From positions 19,785,292-19,849,291 of the forward strand of contig NC_088312.1 of NCBI RefSeq assembly GCF_910592395.1: a DNA stretch of 64,000 bases. The letters are read 5' to 3'. This stretch comes from Lineus longissimus (lineage: Eukaryota > Nemertea > Pilidiophora > Heteronemertea > Lineidae). The first letter of the stretch is position 1. Every line of letters begins with the position of its first letter. Of the stretch, positions 32,680 to 59,683 are shown piece after piece. The notes under the pieces are model-generated. The model was not told the origin of the DNA and did not search any database. It saw only the letters and a list, made by a program, of their open reading frames with translations. Both the position numbers and the translations under genes were made by a program.

Positions 32680-33165
32680 GCCAAGGAGGGCCATCATGAA
32701 CATTGTCTCAACCAAGGAGGGTTATCAGTGACAATGTCTCAACCAAGTAGGGACAATGTCACAATCAAGACCTAAGGACGGCAATCGGTCTCAACAGGGA
32801 TCGAATTGTCTCAACCAAGGAGGGCCATTAGCAACATTGTCTCAACCAAGTAGGGACAATGTCACAATCAAGACATAAGGACGGCAATCGGTCTCAACGG
32901 GGATCGAATTGTCTCAACCAAGGAGGGCCATTAGCAACATTGTCTCAACCAAGTAGGGACAATGTCACAATCAAGACATAAGGAATGCAATCGGTCTCAA
33001 CAGGGATCGAATTGTCTCAACCAAGGAGGGCCATCAGCAACAATGACTCAAACAAGTAGGGACAATGTCACAATCAAGGCCTAAAGAGGGCTCAGTCTCA
33101 ACCAAGATGAGCCATCAGGGACATTGTCTCAACTAAGGAGGGCCATCAGGAACAAGGTCTCTGCT
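32680..33165 (+). repeat. Minisatellite with higher-order structure (array A)
   Basis: The basic words are GTCTCAACCAAGGAGGGCCA, TCAGGAACA and CAAGTAGGGACAATGTCACA. At 32740-33060 they combine into a longer unit of roughly 120 bp repeated about three times with few changes. Related arrays are at 37.9 kb (inverted) and 57.4 kb. Confidence 0.9.
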
Positions 33166-33491
33166 GCAGCCTCCAGTGATTCATTTGAAACAGAAGATTG
33201 TTCAAGGTGTAGGGTGGAAAATATGTATGGATCAAATTCACCCCACTCTGGGCCATGTCACTAGCCCGCCCCGTCTTATGGTGTACATTCTAAAGTATCA
33301 TTTCCACACCTCACATCGAGACGAAGTCGCTTGTATTTCATTTTGAGAACGACTAGGTCAACAAATTCTTGCTGGAGCAATTTGCCTGCTTGTATAATTG
33401 GTGTTGAGAGAAGGAAATTGATCCGATAAGATTTGATTGCAAATAAGTGAGGCAAACCATGCGGTGGACGTGGTCACCCTTTGGTGACGAT

Positions 33492-33580
33492 CACGGGCAC
33501 GCAAAGATTATCACTCCAGCCCAACTGATTATAACTCCTCAATCAGTTGGGCTGAAGAGTTTATCTTCATGTGCCTGTGA
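33492..33580. repeat. Foldback, perfect 14-bp inner stem, arms about 39 bp
   Basis: CAGCCCAACTGATT (33517-33530) and its exact inverted complement AATCAGTTGGGCTG (33541-33554) are separated by 10 bases. Similarity continues outward (CACGGGCAC left, GTGCCTGTG right). Confidence 0.8.
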
Positions 33581-33854
33581 CTGAATTAGTACAAAATGTA
33601 AAGTTAATCTAAATCATATGGTAATCAACTGCATGGAAAACTAATTTCTCATTTTAAAGCACAGCAGGATCAAGTTATCTCAACAATAAACATTAATAGC
33701 CTCACGCTCCCAATCAGGATGTGGAAATGGACTGCCCCTGGGACTCAATTGAAGTCAGGAGCTAGGGGAAGTTTTCTCTATCATGTTACCTTACACCCGG
33801 TACGCAATGATATAATTTCTTTGGTAATCATGAAGAGAAAACTCGGCAGAAAAT

Positions 33855-34985
33855 GCCGCTCAGCCTCCAGACGCAGTCATGGACCAGCCTCGTCCTGTCG
33901 CCCGGTACAAGGAGATCCAATTAGGATGACGCAAAGGACTGCCGCGGGAGTCTAGGTACATGTATGTACAGCCCAAACTTGCTTTAAAACGGTGATAATT
34001 GACAATTATACATCGTATAGCCCAGAATTGGTCTCAGTCAGGTCACATTGTCGGGACGCGCTAAGTATCGCCAAGGCCTTTCGTGGGTATAATTATTTTA
34101 GTAATGACAGTTCATTGAACCTTAGTAACCATGGGAACAAAGGATTGTTGGATGAGGCCAACCTTACTCAAAGCTGCAGTGATACAGTAAGATAAAGTCT
34201 TTATTAGTTGTTGGTATAATCAGTGACAGTAATTGGTATAATCAGTGACAGTAATTAAGTATCACAGAGCCCAAAAAAGTATGAGGAAATGAATAAAGGC
34301 TGTACCCTAAGTATATACTTGTCCCAGCAGCTGAAAGCCCAGTTGATTGCGACATTCCTCTGCCGTGTTAGTCTGGCGTTTTGTATGTGTCTCTGTCAAT
34401 ATAGGATACTTCTCATTCCTACACTCTGAACTATAGGCCTACCATCAACATCGAGGTAAGATTATAAAGCTGATGTTGTCCGCAAGTGTTGGCCAAACGT
34501 CTGTGCTGCTACCTGTAGTGCATGCAATCAATCTACTAATGAAGGATAATCTTTTCCACATTTTTATTTCTGATGTTATCGACACGAGCTTGCAATCATT
34601 TATCAGCGAGCGATTTACAAAAACTGTTTAAATTCACATCAAGCAATTATTTGATTTGGGAAGGCATGTCTTGTATGTCTCCTTGTAGAGACCATGTCAC
34701 AACCAATCTGATGACAGTAACTGCTACTGTGCAGTAGGCCTAAACTCAGTCAAGAGCCGCCTCAACCTTTAAGTTATAACATTGTTGCACAAAGAGTAAT
34801 TAATTCTGTTGCGAGTCGAGAAAATGTCATTTCCGTTGATCCTAATCAGATTAGTACAAAGTCACAACCCGCTGGACTCCCGGGATATTCCATTGCGTCA
34901 TCCTTATTGTATCTCCTTATGGTGATAAGGAACAAAGCCCACTGCGTCCAGAGTCTACAACCCGGCAAAGCGGACATTAACCCCT
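33855..34985. repeat. Inverted pair of a dispersed repeat
   Basis: About 33855-33960 and the inverted complement of 34860-34985 share CAGACGCAGT / GGACGCAGT, AAGGAGATMCAATWAGGATG, ACGCAAWGGA and CGGGAGTC. Fragments of the same family occur at 9021-9054 and 19801-19834. Confidence 0.65.
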
Positions 34986-36290
34986 GATTTCCTCAGGATG
35001 ACAACCCGGAGAGGCTGGAAAAAGATTACGTTTGTTATCGGTGTCTTCTTGTCGCGTAAAGCTGCTTTTCAATACTGCCAGCTCTCTGGTTGTGACTTTT
35101 TTCTCAACAGACCAATTCGTGATTGGGATGAATGGAATACAGACCTCGAGTTTCAGCTTCTCTATAGTCCATTTCATGAAACAAGTCAAAACTATCCCGA
35201 TATTCTCAGTGGTTGTGACTTTGTCCTCAAATATGGACCTTATGTTAGCCTTCATGGTTGCATGCAGTCATTTTCCTCAGTGCTTTACCAGAGTTGTTCA
35301 AATAAAGTCCCCCGGAAAACTATACCCTTTAGAGTAACCAACCTAAAGGCTAAAGGCTGGTTACCTAAAGGCTGGTTACTCGAAGCTATACCCAAGCTAC
35401 CATTATTTCCCTTGCATTTTTATTGACACGTCCTGTAGTAGTCCATCAGTGGTGTTACTTTCTTCGTACAGGTGGCGCAGCGATCTGAAAAACAAAAGAC
35501 GCGTTGGCAAAAATATACAACACAACACACATGCAATGTACACAGTGTACACATCTCCAGAATTCACATAACTGCTTTGATAAAGACATGGATCTCTAGT
35601 TGGCGGAGTGCCGCTTGTGGTTGAGGATCGGGGAATTACTACCGCGTCAGCAGGTTCACCTGTCCAGTAAGTGTGAATTAACAAGGTCCAGGTTAGGGAT
35701 CGGGAGGATAGGGACAAGGGTACAGCCGAGTCGCGTGCATTTTGGCTTTGCATCAATGCATACAGTGAGTCAGTGACATAATCGCAACAAAGCAAATGTT
35801 TAGACACATGATGTTCAGAACATACCGGTAAGGCAAAAGTCATGTGTGTAGGGCCTACTGTTGAGATATAGTAAAGAGATACAATATCGCGTAATGTTAC
35901 AACTCTCAGTCAACTGATTTCCGATTGAAAGACAGTACCCGCCAATGGCTCGAGAGGCCCTTTGACCATGAAAAGCTCCTGTAAGCAGTGTCAGTGTATG
36001 GTTTGTTTTCCCGACCCTAGCCTAGTTGGTCCAGGCTTATCAGTCACAGCCTATGCACTTGAAAAAGACTGTTCATTCCGATTCGGTTGAGTGGTGCCTA
36101 CACCTTGCGGTAAGTGTAATACTAATAGGCCTATGATGAGTATGATGTATGTATAACACTAACAGATGTGTCAAAACCGACTGTCCACTGCAGTCTGAAT
36201 CGTGCCGGGCTAGTGATTGAGTGGTCATTTGGTAACTTTCTTCTGTTCTTCTATTCATGATTTGTGTCTAATGGATTATTTCCTTTCCAG

Positions 36291-36550
36291 CTGTCAGACA
36301 TCGAAGGCAGCAGCTGCAGACTGAGACAGTAGACAATTGGAAGTGACGCCATAACATAACGCTCGGCACCCATTGTCATTGGAACGGCGTTCATACTGCC
36401 GCTTTCTGGTTTCTTCGGGTCTAAGCCTAGTCGTAGTGCTGCTTTGAAAATGTACAGCTCATAGTTCATCACTAAAAGAGACCTTCGTGCTGGAACTGAA
36501 GTGGTGGCCGAATCTGCAGCTGTGGAAATCTAGACAACATCTATCCGAAT
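36291..36550 (+). other. 5'UTR exon part of the FLVCR-like gene
   Basis: A strong acceptor TTTCCTTTCCAG ends at 36290, so the exon containing the ATG at 36551 probably begins here, with about 260 bases of 5' UTR. The upstream exon was not located. Confidence 0.55.
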
Positions 36551-51708
<15,158 letters not shown>

Positions 51709-52154
51709 CCTGCCATCTGGTGTCTGGAGAGAGAGGTAAATCTTGCCAGTGCCAATGCAGTTCAGTGAGGAGTCTTGAAATATTATGGAACGTCAGTGGC
51801 AGCTCGTTTGAAATTTGAAAGGATTTTGACGTCAAGCGACTGATTTGCAGAAGTGGTGCCCCTGTAATGCAGTTAGGAATCTTGGAGGTGGTGGCGCTGC
51901 AATGCAATTTAGGAATCCTGAAATTAGCCATTTTACAATCGAAAGGAATGATGAACATTTTGGAGGCCGTAGCAACAAAAAGGAAATGGGCATGAGCAGG
52001 TCTGGGGAGGATCACAAATGCTTTTGAGATGACGACGGCACTGTTTGCGCAGATTTCCTCAACTCATGGCAGCTGAAAGAGTTACGGAAGGACAGGATAA
52101 TATGGAGGAGAGTGACGTGGTCTTACTGTGTAGAACCTGTAGGGGATCAGCTTT

Positions 52155-52160
52155 AATAAA
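52155..52160 (+). terminator. Poly(A) signal candidate of the FLVCR-like gene
   Basis: AATAAA 447 bases after the stop codon at 51708 and the first such hexamer downstream. A foldback hairpin begins about 140 bases further on. Confidence 0.55.
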
Positions 52161-52296
52161 CACTATTGCTCATTTTTTCGGAGAGAAAGTGGAAGTGGAA
52201 TTTTTAATTTGTTGCCACCTTTTAGAGTGGCAACAAGTTGGGCATGAGATATGTTGGTTTTTCATTAAGAATGGCTTCCATCAGGACAGTGTGATG

Positions 52297-52412
52297 CACA
52301 GGGATTGGAGGTAAAAAGTGCTAATTACAAGAAATTCCACAACTCCTATATACAGGAGTTGTGGAATTTTTGATTTCTTGTAATTAGCATTTTTTGCCTC
52401 AAATCCCTGTGG
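52297..52412. repeat. Long foldback (hairpin) just beyond the FLVCR-like 3' end
   Basis: Arms of about 50 bp are centred near 52352. GCTAATTACAAGAAA and TTCCACAACTCCT on the left are mirrored by AGGAGTTGTGGAA and TTTCTTGTAATTAGC on the right, and CACAGGGATT by AAATCCCTGTG at the edges. The right arm carries a six-base insertion. Confidence 0.88.
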
Positions 52413-53545
52413 TGTGATGCTACGAGTGTTGCCACTTTTCAGTCCTAAATGTCCATGTCTTTATTGGTTGCAGTGCGAAAACTACTGGGCTGATTTCTTC
52501 AGAGCTTGGTTTCCATGAATCTAATTTTGGGACCCAGCACAATTTCTAGGTAAGAGATTTGCAATCAATTGAAAAAAAATGTCTTCATTGGAACCCTTTG
52601 ATAGTATTTGGTATGTAGGTCTGGACTGGGGCGATTGACCTTTTTCATGAAAAGGTATTTTCAACCTTAAAAACCTTTATCGAAATTCATCCAGAAATAG
52701 TGGTGCAGAGCAAAAAATAACGTTTTGATTGAAGAACAACGTCAATATGCCCGAATATATACAAAAAGATTTTGTAATCTGGGTTCTGAAATGTGAACAT
52801 CCTCTTCGTTCCGTTATTAGAGATAAGAAAAACGAAACCTTGAAGAAATCGGCCAAGTAGTTCCTCCACAGCAGCCTATAAGGACGTGAACATTTACTTC
52901 TGAAAAAGCCTAGGCCTATAGTTATGGTAGTTACTATCGAAGGTGTGCTTTTTGATTTGACCACTTAGGTTAGAGGTGTTTGTTTAGGATCACTCGGTGT
53001 GACAGTTATTATGTTTATTTGTAGTTGATTAATTCTCACCTGTCCATTTGAGTATACAATAGTCTCGGTCTAAACTTTGTCATGTACACTGTTGATAGCT
53101 TACAACAAGGAGCCGATATCCTTCTTCTGCGTTCGGAGTTTTTGAGATGCATGCTAGACAGTCGTTCCATTTTCAGTGACAAAGTCGACTGTCCTTAGAG
53201 AGTTCCACTGCAGAGCTTGTGGCCAGGGTGGTGACCTTTGGTCATATTCCTCTCTATTGTTCATAAGGGAGCAGATCGGAAGCACATGAGCTGGAGTCTG
53301 ATCTCAAACTCCCCATTCACATCCATATCCTAACTAAAAAATGGAGACTCTCAAGACAGATGGGGGGTGCCACTAACTACCCCATATTTTGGACACTGTC
53401 TTCTAAACACGCAACACTGCCCATTTGAAAACTGCAACTTCTTATGATCTAAAAAGGTGTACATTACAAAGTATAAAACTGGACAAATATATTTTGATTG
53501 CGTGCTTTTGAAATTGTGCTTAAGTTATGCATGAGCAGATAATAT

Positions 53546-53984
53546 TAGTCGTACTTCCACCTATCAAATCCCCGTGTCTTTTGTGCTTACACCTATGAAT
53601 TGCCGTGTCTAAATAGACCCGTGTGTCAAATCCCCGTGTCTATTAGCCCCATCGAGCTCGATGGGGCTAATCGGGGGCTAATTTAGACCTGTGTTCAACA
53701 CGGGTTTTTTGATAGGTGGAATCTGAATAGATACGGCAATTGCAAGTTCTAAGATCCGGCGACAGATGGCACGGTGTAGTTTCCTCGGTGCGCATGCGAA
53801 ATCCCCCCTCCGACCGGAAAGAAACACAGGAGAGCTCCCTACATACAGCGCACCTGTCGCCGGGGCTATTAACCATTATCTAACACCACTGATAGGTGTA
53901 AGTGCACCCCGGGTTTTTTGACACACGGCAAAAACACGGGTCTTGAAAAAACACGGGGATTTATGATAGGTGGAACTACGACTA
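53546..53984. mobile_element. DNA transposon relic/MITE, 439 bp, with 21-bp inverted ends
   Basis: The left end TAGTCGTACTTCCACCTATC and the inverted right end TAGTCGTAGTTCCACCTATC differ at one base. Interior inverted words (AATCCCCGTGT / ACACGGGGAT, GAATTGCCGTGTCT / AGATACGGCAATTG) recur several times, suggesting nested sub-copies. There is no transposase. Confidence 0.85.
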
Positions 53985-54694
53985 TTGATTGAGATTGATC
54001 ACAATACAAAAGTCCTATCTATAATTTGCTTATCCAATCATTCAACTTGGCGAGTCTTATATGCTATGTAGAGCCTATTAGCCTGTTTTGGTGCATCTGT
54101 ATTACATCAGCTTATTACGCATGATATAGGCCTTTTGTATTGGTGCCCTACAATCCACTAAATAGCGTACAGACAATATTTTTGGTAGCATGTACCTGTA
54201 AATTGATACTGGTACCACAATCAAGGATAGAGTATGTTATTGTATTATGTATATAAGATGTTGGTGGTAATTGATGAAATTAAAAAAATACAAAAATTTA
54301 ATGAAACTTATGCATTTCTCTGTGATCACAGGTGTATATTCGTGCCTTGACAGTTGATACTGGGTAGGGCAAAAAAGACCTCAAAAATATATATCTTGAG
54401 ATCTCTATACTTTTGCTTACAATTTCTTTCACATGCCATCTCTAAGAATTGGTCAGGTAGTTTTTTTGGCGTTCGTATTTCTCAACCCGCTTTTGTTATA
54501 GGGTTATGGCCAGTTAAGTTGGGCTATGGGCCAAGTGAGAAAAATGAAATTTCATTTGGCAAATAAGCGGGCAATGGGAAAACAGTTGTCTGAAAGACAA
54601 AAGAATTTTTGATGGAAGTTGATTTTATAGGAATTATTTCTAATGTGGTATTTTTTGCCCTCGTAAATGATGCATTCTTTTATTGAACTCTTTA

Positions 54695-54960
54695 TGCAGA
54701 CTACCTTTACTAGTGTTACATGTAGATATGATTCCACAACTTTTGTTAAAGGCCAGAGGTAGTGTTGAGGAGTTTATGCAACGGGACAAGCCTCGGATCA
54801 CATCGTTTATTGATGGCTGTATAACTCATTATACAGACTACTTATACTAGTCTTAGATATAATTCTTCTTTTGTTAAGGGCTGGAGGAAGTGTTGAGGAG
54901 TTTATGCAATGGTGGGGCAAATCTAGCTTTGGATCACATAGTCTGTTGATGTCTTTAATG
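54695..54960 (+). repeat. Direct duplication, unit about 125 bp
   Basis: Two adjacent copies share CAGACTAC, ACTAGT, TAGATAT, CTTTTGTTAA, GTGTTGAGGAGTTTATGCAA and GGATCACAT in the same order. Divergence is moderate. Confidence 0.82.
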
Positions 54961-55961
54961 GGCAATTTTCCGGTTTTGCCCACCATTCCCTAGTGTCGTG
55001 AATCGAGAATACGTTATTTCCTATCTATTGCACATTTAAAGATGTAGGTGTACACTGTTTAACCCCTTGAACCCCACGGCACTTGAGTGGTTAACCAGCC
55101 TCAAAATTTGGTTCACCTAAAGAGAGTTATGTGGATTTGCATAAGAACAGACTTTGATTAGCTAAGAATTCTTAAACACCTTGGCTATTATGTAGCACTG
55201 TTTACGGCATATAATGCACTGTGTCTTGTTTTGGTGGCAGCGGTTCAGATAACCATAACCATTTGGGTTGGTGAAAATGTGGAAACAGTACCTCATTTCA
55301 ATGCTTTAAGTTTGAGGTGTTTTTGAACAGAATTTGACAATTCACTGTCGGTATTGGTTGTTTCACAAACCACCACTTGGAGGAGCTGTCACTTTGCCCA
55401 AAACATCGGCGCGGCACCTCAATTTTTGCCTACATTTTGGCTTCACCCTCGTGGTGTTTGACGAGACAACCCAGACCTCCAGTTTAGTATCAAGTCCTTA
55501 AACGAATAATCACGTGGTCGCGTGATCATTTCTATCCACTGTACAGTGCCAGTAATGTCAAATTATCCTCGAATGTACAAAACTTCTAGCTCTAGTCAAG
55601 TGTTTCATGGCTTTGCACTGAATCCTTTTCTTAACATTCTCAGTATCTCACTTATGCTTCCAATGATTATATCTCTAACGAAAATGTGATAAACTCTAAT
55701 TTAATATGAGTATACAGTCATGAAATTTGTTTATTTAATGTGGTTTTAGTACGAACCTTGTTTCGATATAGTGACAAATATCTGTTCTCTGTACATAGAT
55801 ACCTGTCTGGCTGTCTCTGTGTAAAATTTGTTGAATATTTTTTTCTCAAGAATGTGTTGAGGTGGATTGTTGTAAACTTTGCAAATGATCGTTTGATGAG
55901 TTGTTATTGCTGCGATGTTAAACCATTTGTTGGGATATGTCACCATTTATGAGTGAAACAC

Positions 55962-56300
55962 GATGTTATGATGTCACACCATTGTTGTGATGTCACACCA
56001 TTGTTGTGATGTCACGCCATTGTTGTGATGTCACGCCATTGTTGTGATGTCACGCCATTGTTGTGATGTCACGCCATTGTTGTGACGTCACGCCATTGTT
56101 GTGATGTCACGCCATTGTTGTGATGTCACGCCATTGTTGTGATGTCACACCATTCTTGTGATGTCACACCATTGTTTTGATGTCACACCATTCTTGTGAT
56201 GTCACACCATTGCTGTGATGTCACACCATTTTTGAGATGTCACACCATTGTTGTGATGTCACATCATTACTGTGATGGCGCACCATTGTTTTGATGTCAC
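55962..56300 (+). repeat. 19-bp satellite of CRE-like palindromes, about 17 copies
   Basis: The unit is GTGATGTCACRCCATTGTT. Each unit contains the palindrome GTGAYGTCAC; one copy near 56083 has the perfect CRE octamer TGACGTCA and the others have TGATGTCA. Units in the middle read CGCC, those at the edges CACC, so CpG is kept in the centre. Confidence 0.93.
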
Positions 56301-57399
56301 ATATGCTGTATATCTTGCAAAAGACCTGCACATGGGAGCAGTGAGCTTGGGGGGGGGTCTTCAGTATCTTCAGCCAGTAATCTGTCGGTGTGTGTCCAAG
56401 AATAACAAAGCTGTCCATTCAGCTTCATTTAACTATAAAATCGATGCATTTTTCAAACATGTCAGTGTCCTTAGATATATCCTGCAAAGGAGTAAAACTT
56501 TTTTGCAACAACAATCTCTTGGCCCAGTGTAAAGATGAGATTCATTTGTACCAACACTGATCTTTTATACATTCCTCAGCCTCCATGCAGTGATGATGCA
56601 AGTTGATCCTTTTTCCAGTTTTCCAAAATCAATACTCTAGAACTCTCAAAAAGGCATGGCAAAGCCCTAGTAGTCATTAGGAAGTCTGATATAAACCCTT
56701 TTTCTGTCTGAGATTCTGTTTTCGACGTTTTCATGCTTTGCGATTTACTGGTGTGTCATGAAATTCCAGGTGTTGTTTTACAAATTCACTTGCATGTTTG
56801 ATGTAGTGTGTGAGATTGCACATCAGTTTTTGGTTCGTGTGTGTAGTGGCTCATGTCCAAAAGTGTTGTTTCCAGATGTCACAGAAAACAAAGACCCTTT
56901 ATGGAGATATTGGAAAATTCTCTGGAAAAGCCTTTATGTTTGATATGTGACGGCACAGTGCCAGTTATAAGAAGTGATTTGTCTGATTTATGAGTATTAT
57001 AATCAACATCCCTAAATAAAGAGACCTAATGGCCAGGAGCCTTTCATGAAATTTTAATTTTCGGGCACTTTTTACCATATTTCTGTGCGAGTTCTGGGTA
57101 TGAGCCTTGGGTGTGTGTGTGTGTGGGCAGTTAAGAAACAGTGTGCCATATTCCGCTACTAACTTCTATCTTGCCATTTCTAATCACTATCACTACTACA
57201 GCATCTGTGTACTTTGTGGACGTAGATTAATGAATTCTTCAAGAGCGATTAAACAATAGAATCAAATACATTCAAATGTTGTTCAGTGCGTTTGTTCAAA
57301 TGATTAATCAGCAAGAAGTTACCAATTCCTTCAAGTGACGATCAGAATGCGCAGAGTCACGACCAGGCAAGGTCATCAAAGTGTCAAAACTACTGTATT

Positions 57400-58372
57400 C
57401 ATCAATGCTGGTGTCACAACCAGGCAGTTTCATTATGCCCAATGTCACAACCAAGAGGAGTCATCATGGACAGTTTCACAACAAAGGGAGTCATCGTGGA
57501 CAGCCTGAGTGTCACAACCAAACAGCAGGGTCAGTGCCATGACCAAGGATCGAGAGTCTCCGATCATGGACAGTGTCACAACCAAACAAGGCTAGTGTCG
57601 CGGCCAAACAGGCTCATCAGTACAAGTGTCGCGACTGAGGGATGTCATCATGACCAGTGCCAACACCAATCAGGGCTAGCTTATAGTGTCGCGACCAAGG
57701 GTAGTCATCAAGGACAGTGTCCTAACCTACCCTGGTCAATGTCGCAACAGGGGTAGTCATCAAGGACAGTGTCCTAACCTACCCTGGTCAATGTCGCAAC
57801 AGGGGTAGTCATCAAGGACTGTGTCCTAACCTACCCTGGTCAATGTCGCGACCAAGGGTAGTCATCAAGGACAGTGTCCTAACCTACCCTGGTCAATGTC
57901 GCAACAGGGGTAGTCATCAAGGACTGTGTCCTAACCTACCCTGGTCAATGTCACAACCAAGGGTAGTCATCAAGGACCGTGTCCTAACCTACCCTTGTCA
58001 ATGTCACAACCAAGGTAGGCATCAAGGACAGTGTCCTAACCTACCCTGGTCAATGTCGCAACCAAGGGTAGTCATCAAGGACAGTGTCCTAACATACCCT
58101 GGTCAATGTCGCAACCAAGGGTACTCATCAAGGACAGTGTCCTAACCTACCCTGGTCAATGTCTCAATCAAGGACAGTGTCCTAACCTACCCTGGTCAAT
58201 GTTGCAACCAAGGGTAGTCATCAAGGACAGTGTCCTAACCTACTCTGGTCAATGTCGCAACCAAGGGTACTCATCAAGGACAGTGTCCTAACCTACCCTG
58301 GTCAATTTCTCAATCAAGGACAGTGTCCTAACCTACCCTGGTCAATGTCACAACCAAGGGTAGTCATCCTGG
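57400..58372 (+). repeat. 51-53 bp minisatellite (array C), about 12 regular copies plus worn units
   Basis: The regular unit (57700-58372) runs CAAGGACAGTGTCCTAACCT, ACCCTGGTCAATGTCGCAAC, CAAGGGTAGTCAT. The left part (57400-57690) is degenerate and contains GTCACAACCAA and GTCATCATGGACAGT words, linking it to arrays A and B. Shorter units (51 bp) have AACAGGGG in place of AACCAAGGG. Confidence 0.92.
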
Positions 58373-59340
58373 CCAGTGAGACAAACAAAACTTCTGATAA
58401 CAAAAATTTGTTTATTACAAAATTCCGTGTTCTTATCTAATGCCCATTCTACGGTATTGCGCCACCTCAGTATGACGTTCACTTTGTGTACGAAGACTCG
58501 GCGAACCCCTTTCAAGGAGGTCAATAATCTATCACTTACAAAACTTGAGAGCATTCTTAAAAGCACATTAATGTTTACACTCGTCTCAGGCCGATGAGTT
58601 CACGTATAAACTTTTCGCTATCACGTATCATGCTTGTCACGGTTTACACGGCGCGTCAACCAAAGAACCTTCGAAGTGAAACGTGAGGGACTTTGTAAGC
58701 TTACATGCTGTTATGTACCCTGCACTTAGGTAATTACATGTTCAGCATGCTTGCAGTTCACACATGAAGATAGTGAGAGAGATTCGTACAAACGCACCAG
58801 ATTTTGACAACTGGGTGACAAAAAACAGATTACATACTTTTGACTTTGAATTACTCTCAATATATCCCCCGTCATAAAACTACCAAACGTTGGCAACAAG
58901 AAGCTGAGATCAATACCTTTTGTTTCTATTTAATTTGAACTCATTACCTCAGTTAGTTCTTGCGCAATAGGCATTCTTCAGGTTCATTATTCTTTTGGTG
59001 CCGTTGGTCGTTTATCGGACTCTACTCTCCGATAACAGCATGATTATTCCATCAAATGATTGTCTTATTATTCTTAGTTCGTTCCCTTCAACCAAGAGTG
59101 CCATGATGGTGCACTTTCGTCTTGACAACACGAGTCATGAGTGGCATATTACTGTCAGGTGATCTGAGAGTTTCATCAACGATCAACGACACTCAAGTAT
59201 GAAACCTACCCGGGTGTTGACGTCCTTTTCGAAAAATGTAAATGCCTCTTGCGCAAAGACTAGTGCAGGCATTGAGATGAATCGAACTGAAACAAAAGAA
59301 GTTTTGAATTCAGCTTCATGTGGCCAAAATGGGGTGATCT

Positions 59341-59346
59341 TTTAAT
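59341..59346 (-). terminator. Candidate poly(A) signal (ATTAAA) of the RPxTA gene
   Basis: ATTAAA on the minus strand, 338 bases beyond the stop at 59684. It is the commonest variant hexamer; no canonical AATAAA was seen nearer on that strand. Confidence 0.35.
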
Positions 59347-59683
59347 TGGCATATTCAAAATCAAAAGCATATAATCTTGTTTTTTTCGCCCAGTACCAGG
59401 CAGCGGCGAAAGCGGGAAACCGCGCGCGCGGCTTTCACAGGAAGTGATGTCAGTGATTTTGGTGGGCTCGGCGGCATGACCATGGACCAAGATCCTTCTA
59501 GTGCTGTACATGTATTATGTCCGTGGTAATATGCACGTAATACTGACCACAGAGAGCATGTGAAAGCGGCAAAACAGCGACGGGAACCCCACGTAGTGAA
59601 ATCAAGCGATGAATGATATAGATGCATGTCGAGCTATGGCACGGTGAATAAAATGCGGTGCAGGAGACATATTCAAGGGTGTC

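Larger units (their letters stand above)
31154..36290. other. Intergenic region, repeat-rich
   Basis: About 5 kb between the transgelin and FLVCR-like genes. It holds worn MITE fragments (about 31530-31660 and 32060-32200), the minisatellite at 32680-33165, a foldback at 33492-33580, and a repeat present as an inverted pair (about 33855-33960 and 34860-34985). ORFs at 34977-35426 overlap repeat sequence and look non-coding. The promoter and first non-coding exon of the FLVCR-like gene should lie in its right part but are not evident. Confidence 0.55.
52161..59340. other. Convergent intergenic region, repeat-rich
   Basis: Seven kilobases between the 3' ends of the FLVCR-like gene (plus) and the RPxTA gene (minus). 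It contains a foldback, a TIR element, a tandem duplication and two large minisatellites (listed separately). ORFs of 60-104 codons are either inside repeats or unsupported. No exon recognised. Confidence 0.6.

Noticed and set aside
34977-35426. 142-codon plus-strand and 92-codon minus-strand ORFs
   Set aside because: They overlap each other and the dispersed repeat containing GTCACAAC words; no family resemblance or splice support.
57442-58440. ORFs with repeated VIKDSVLTYPGQC peptides
   Set aside because: They are translations of the 51-53 bp array C; ORFs break wherever unit length changes.
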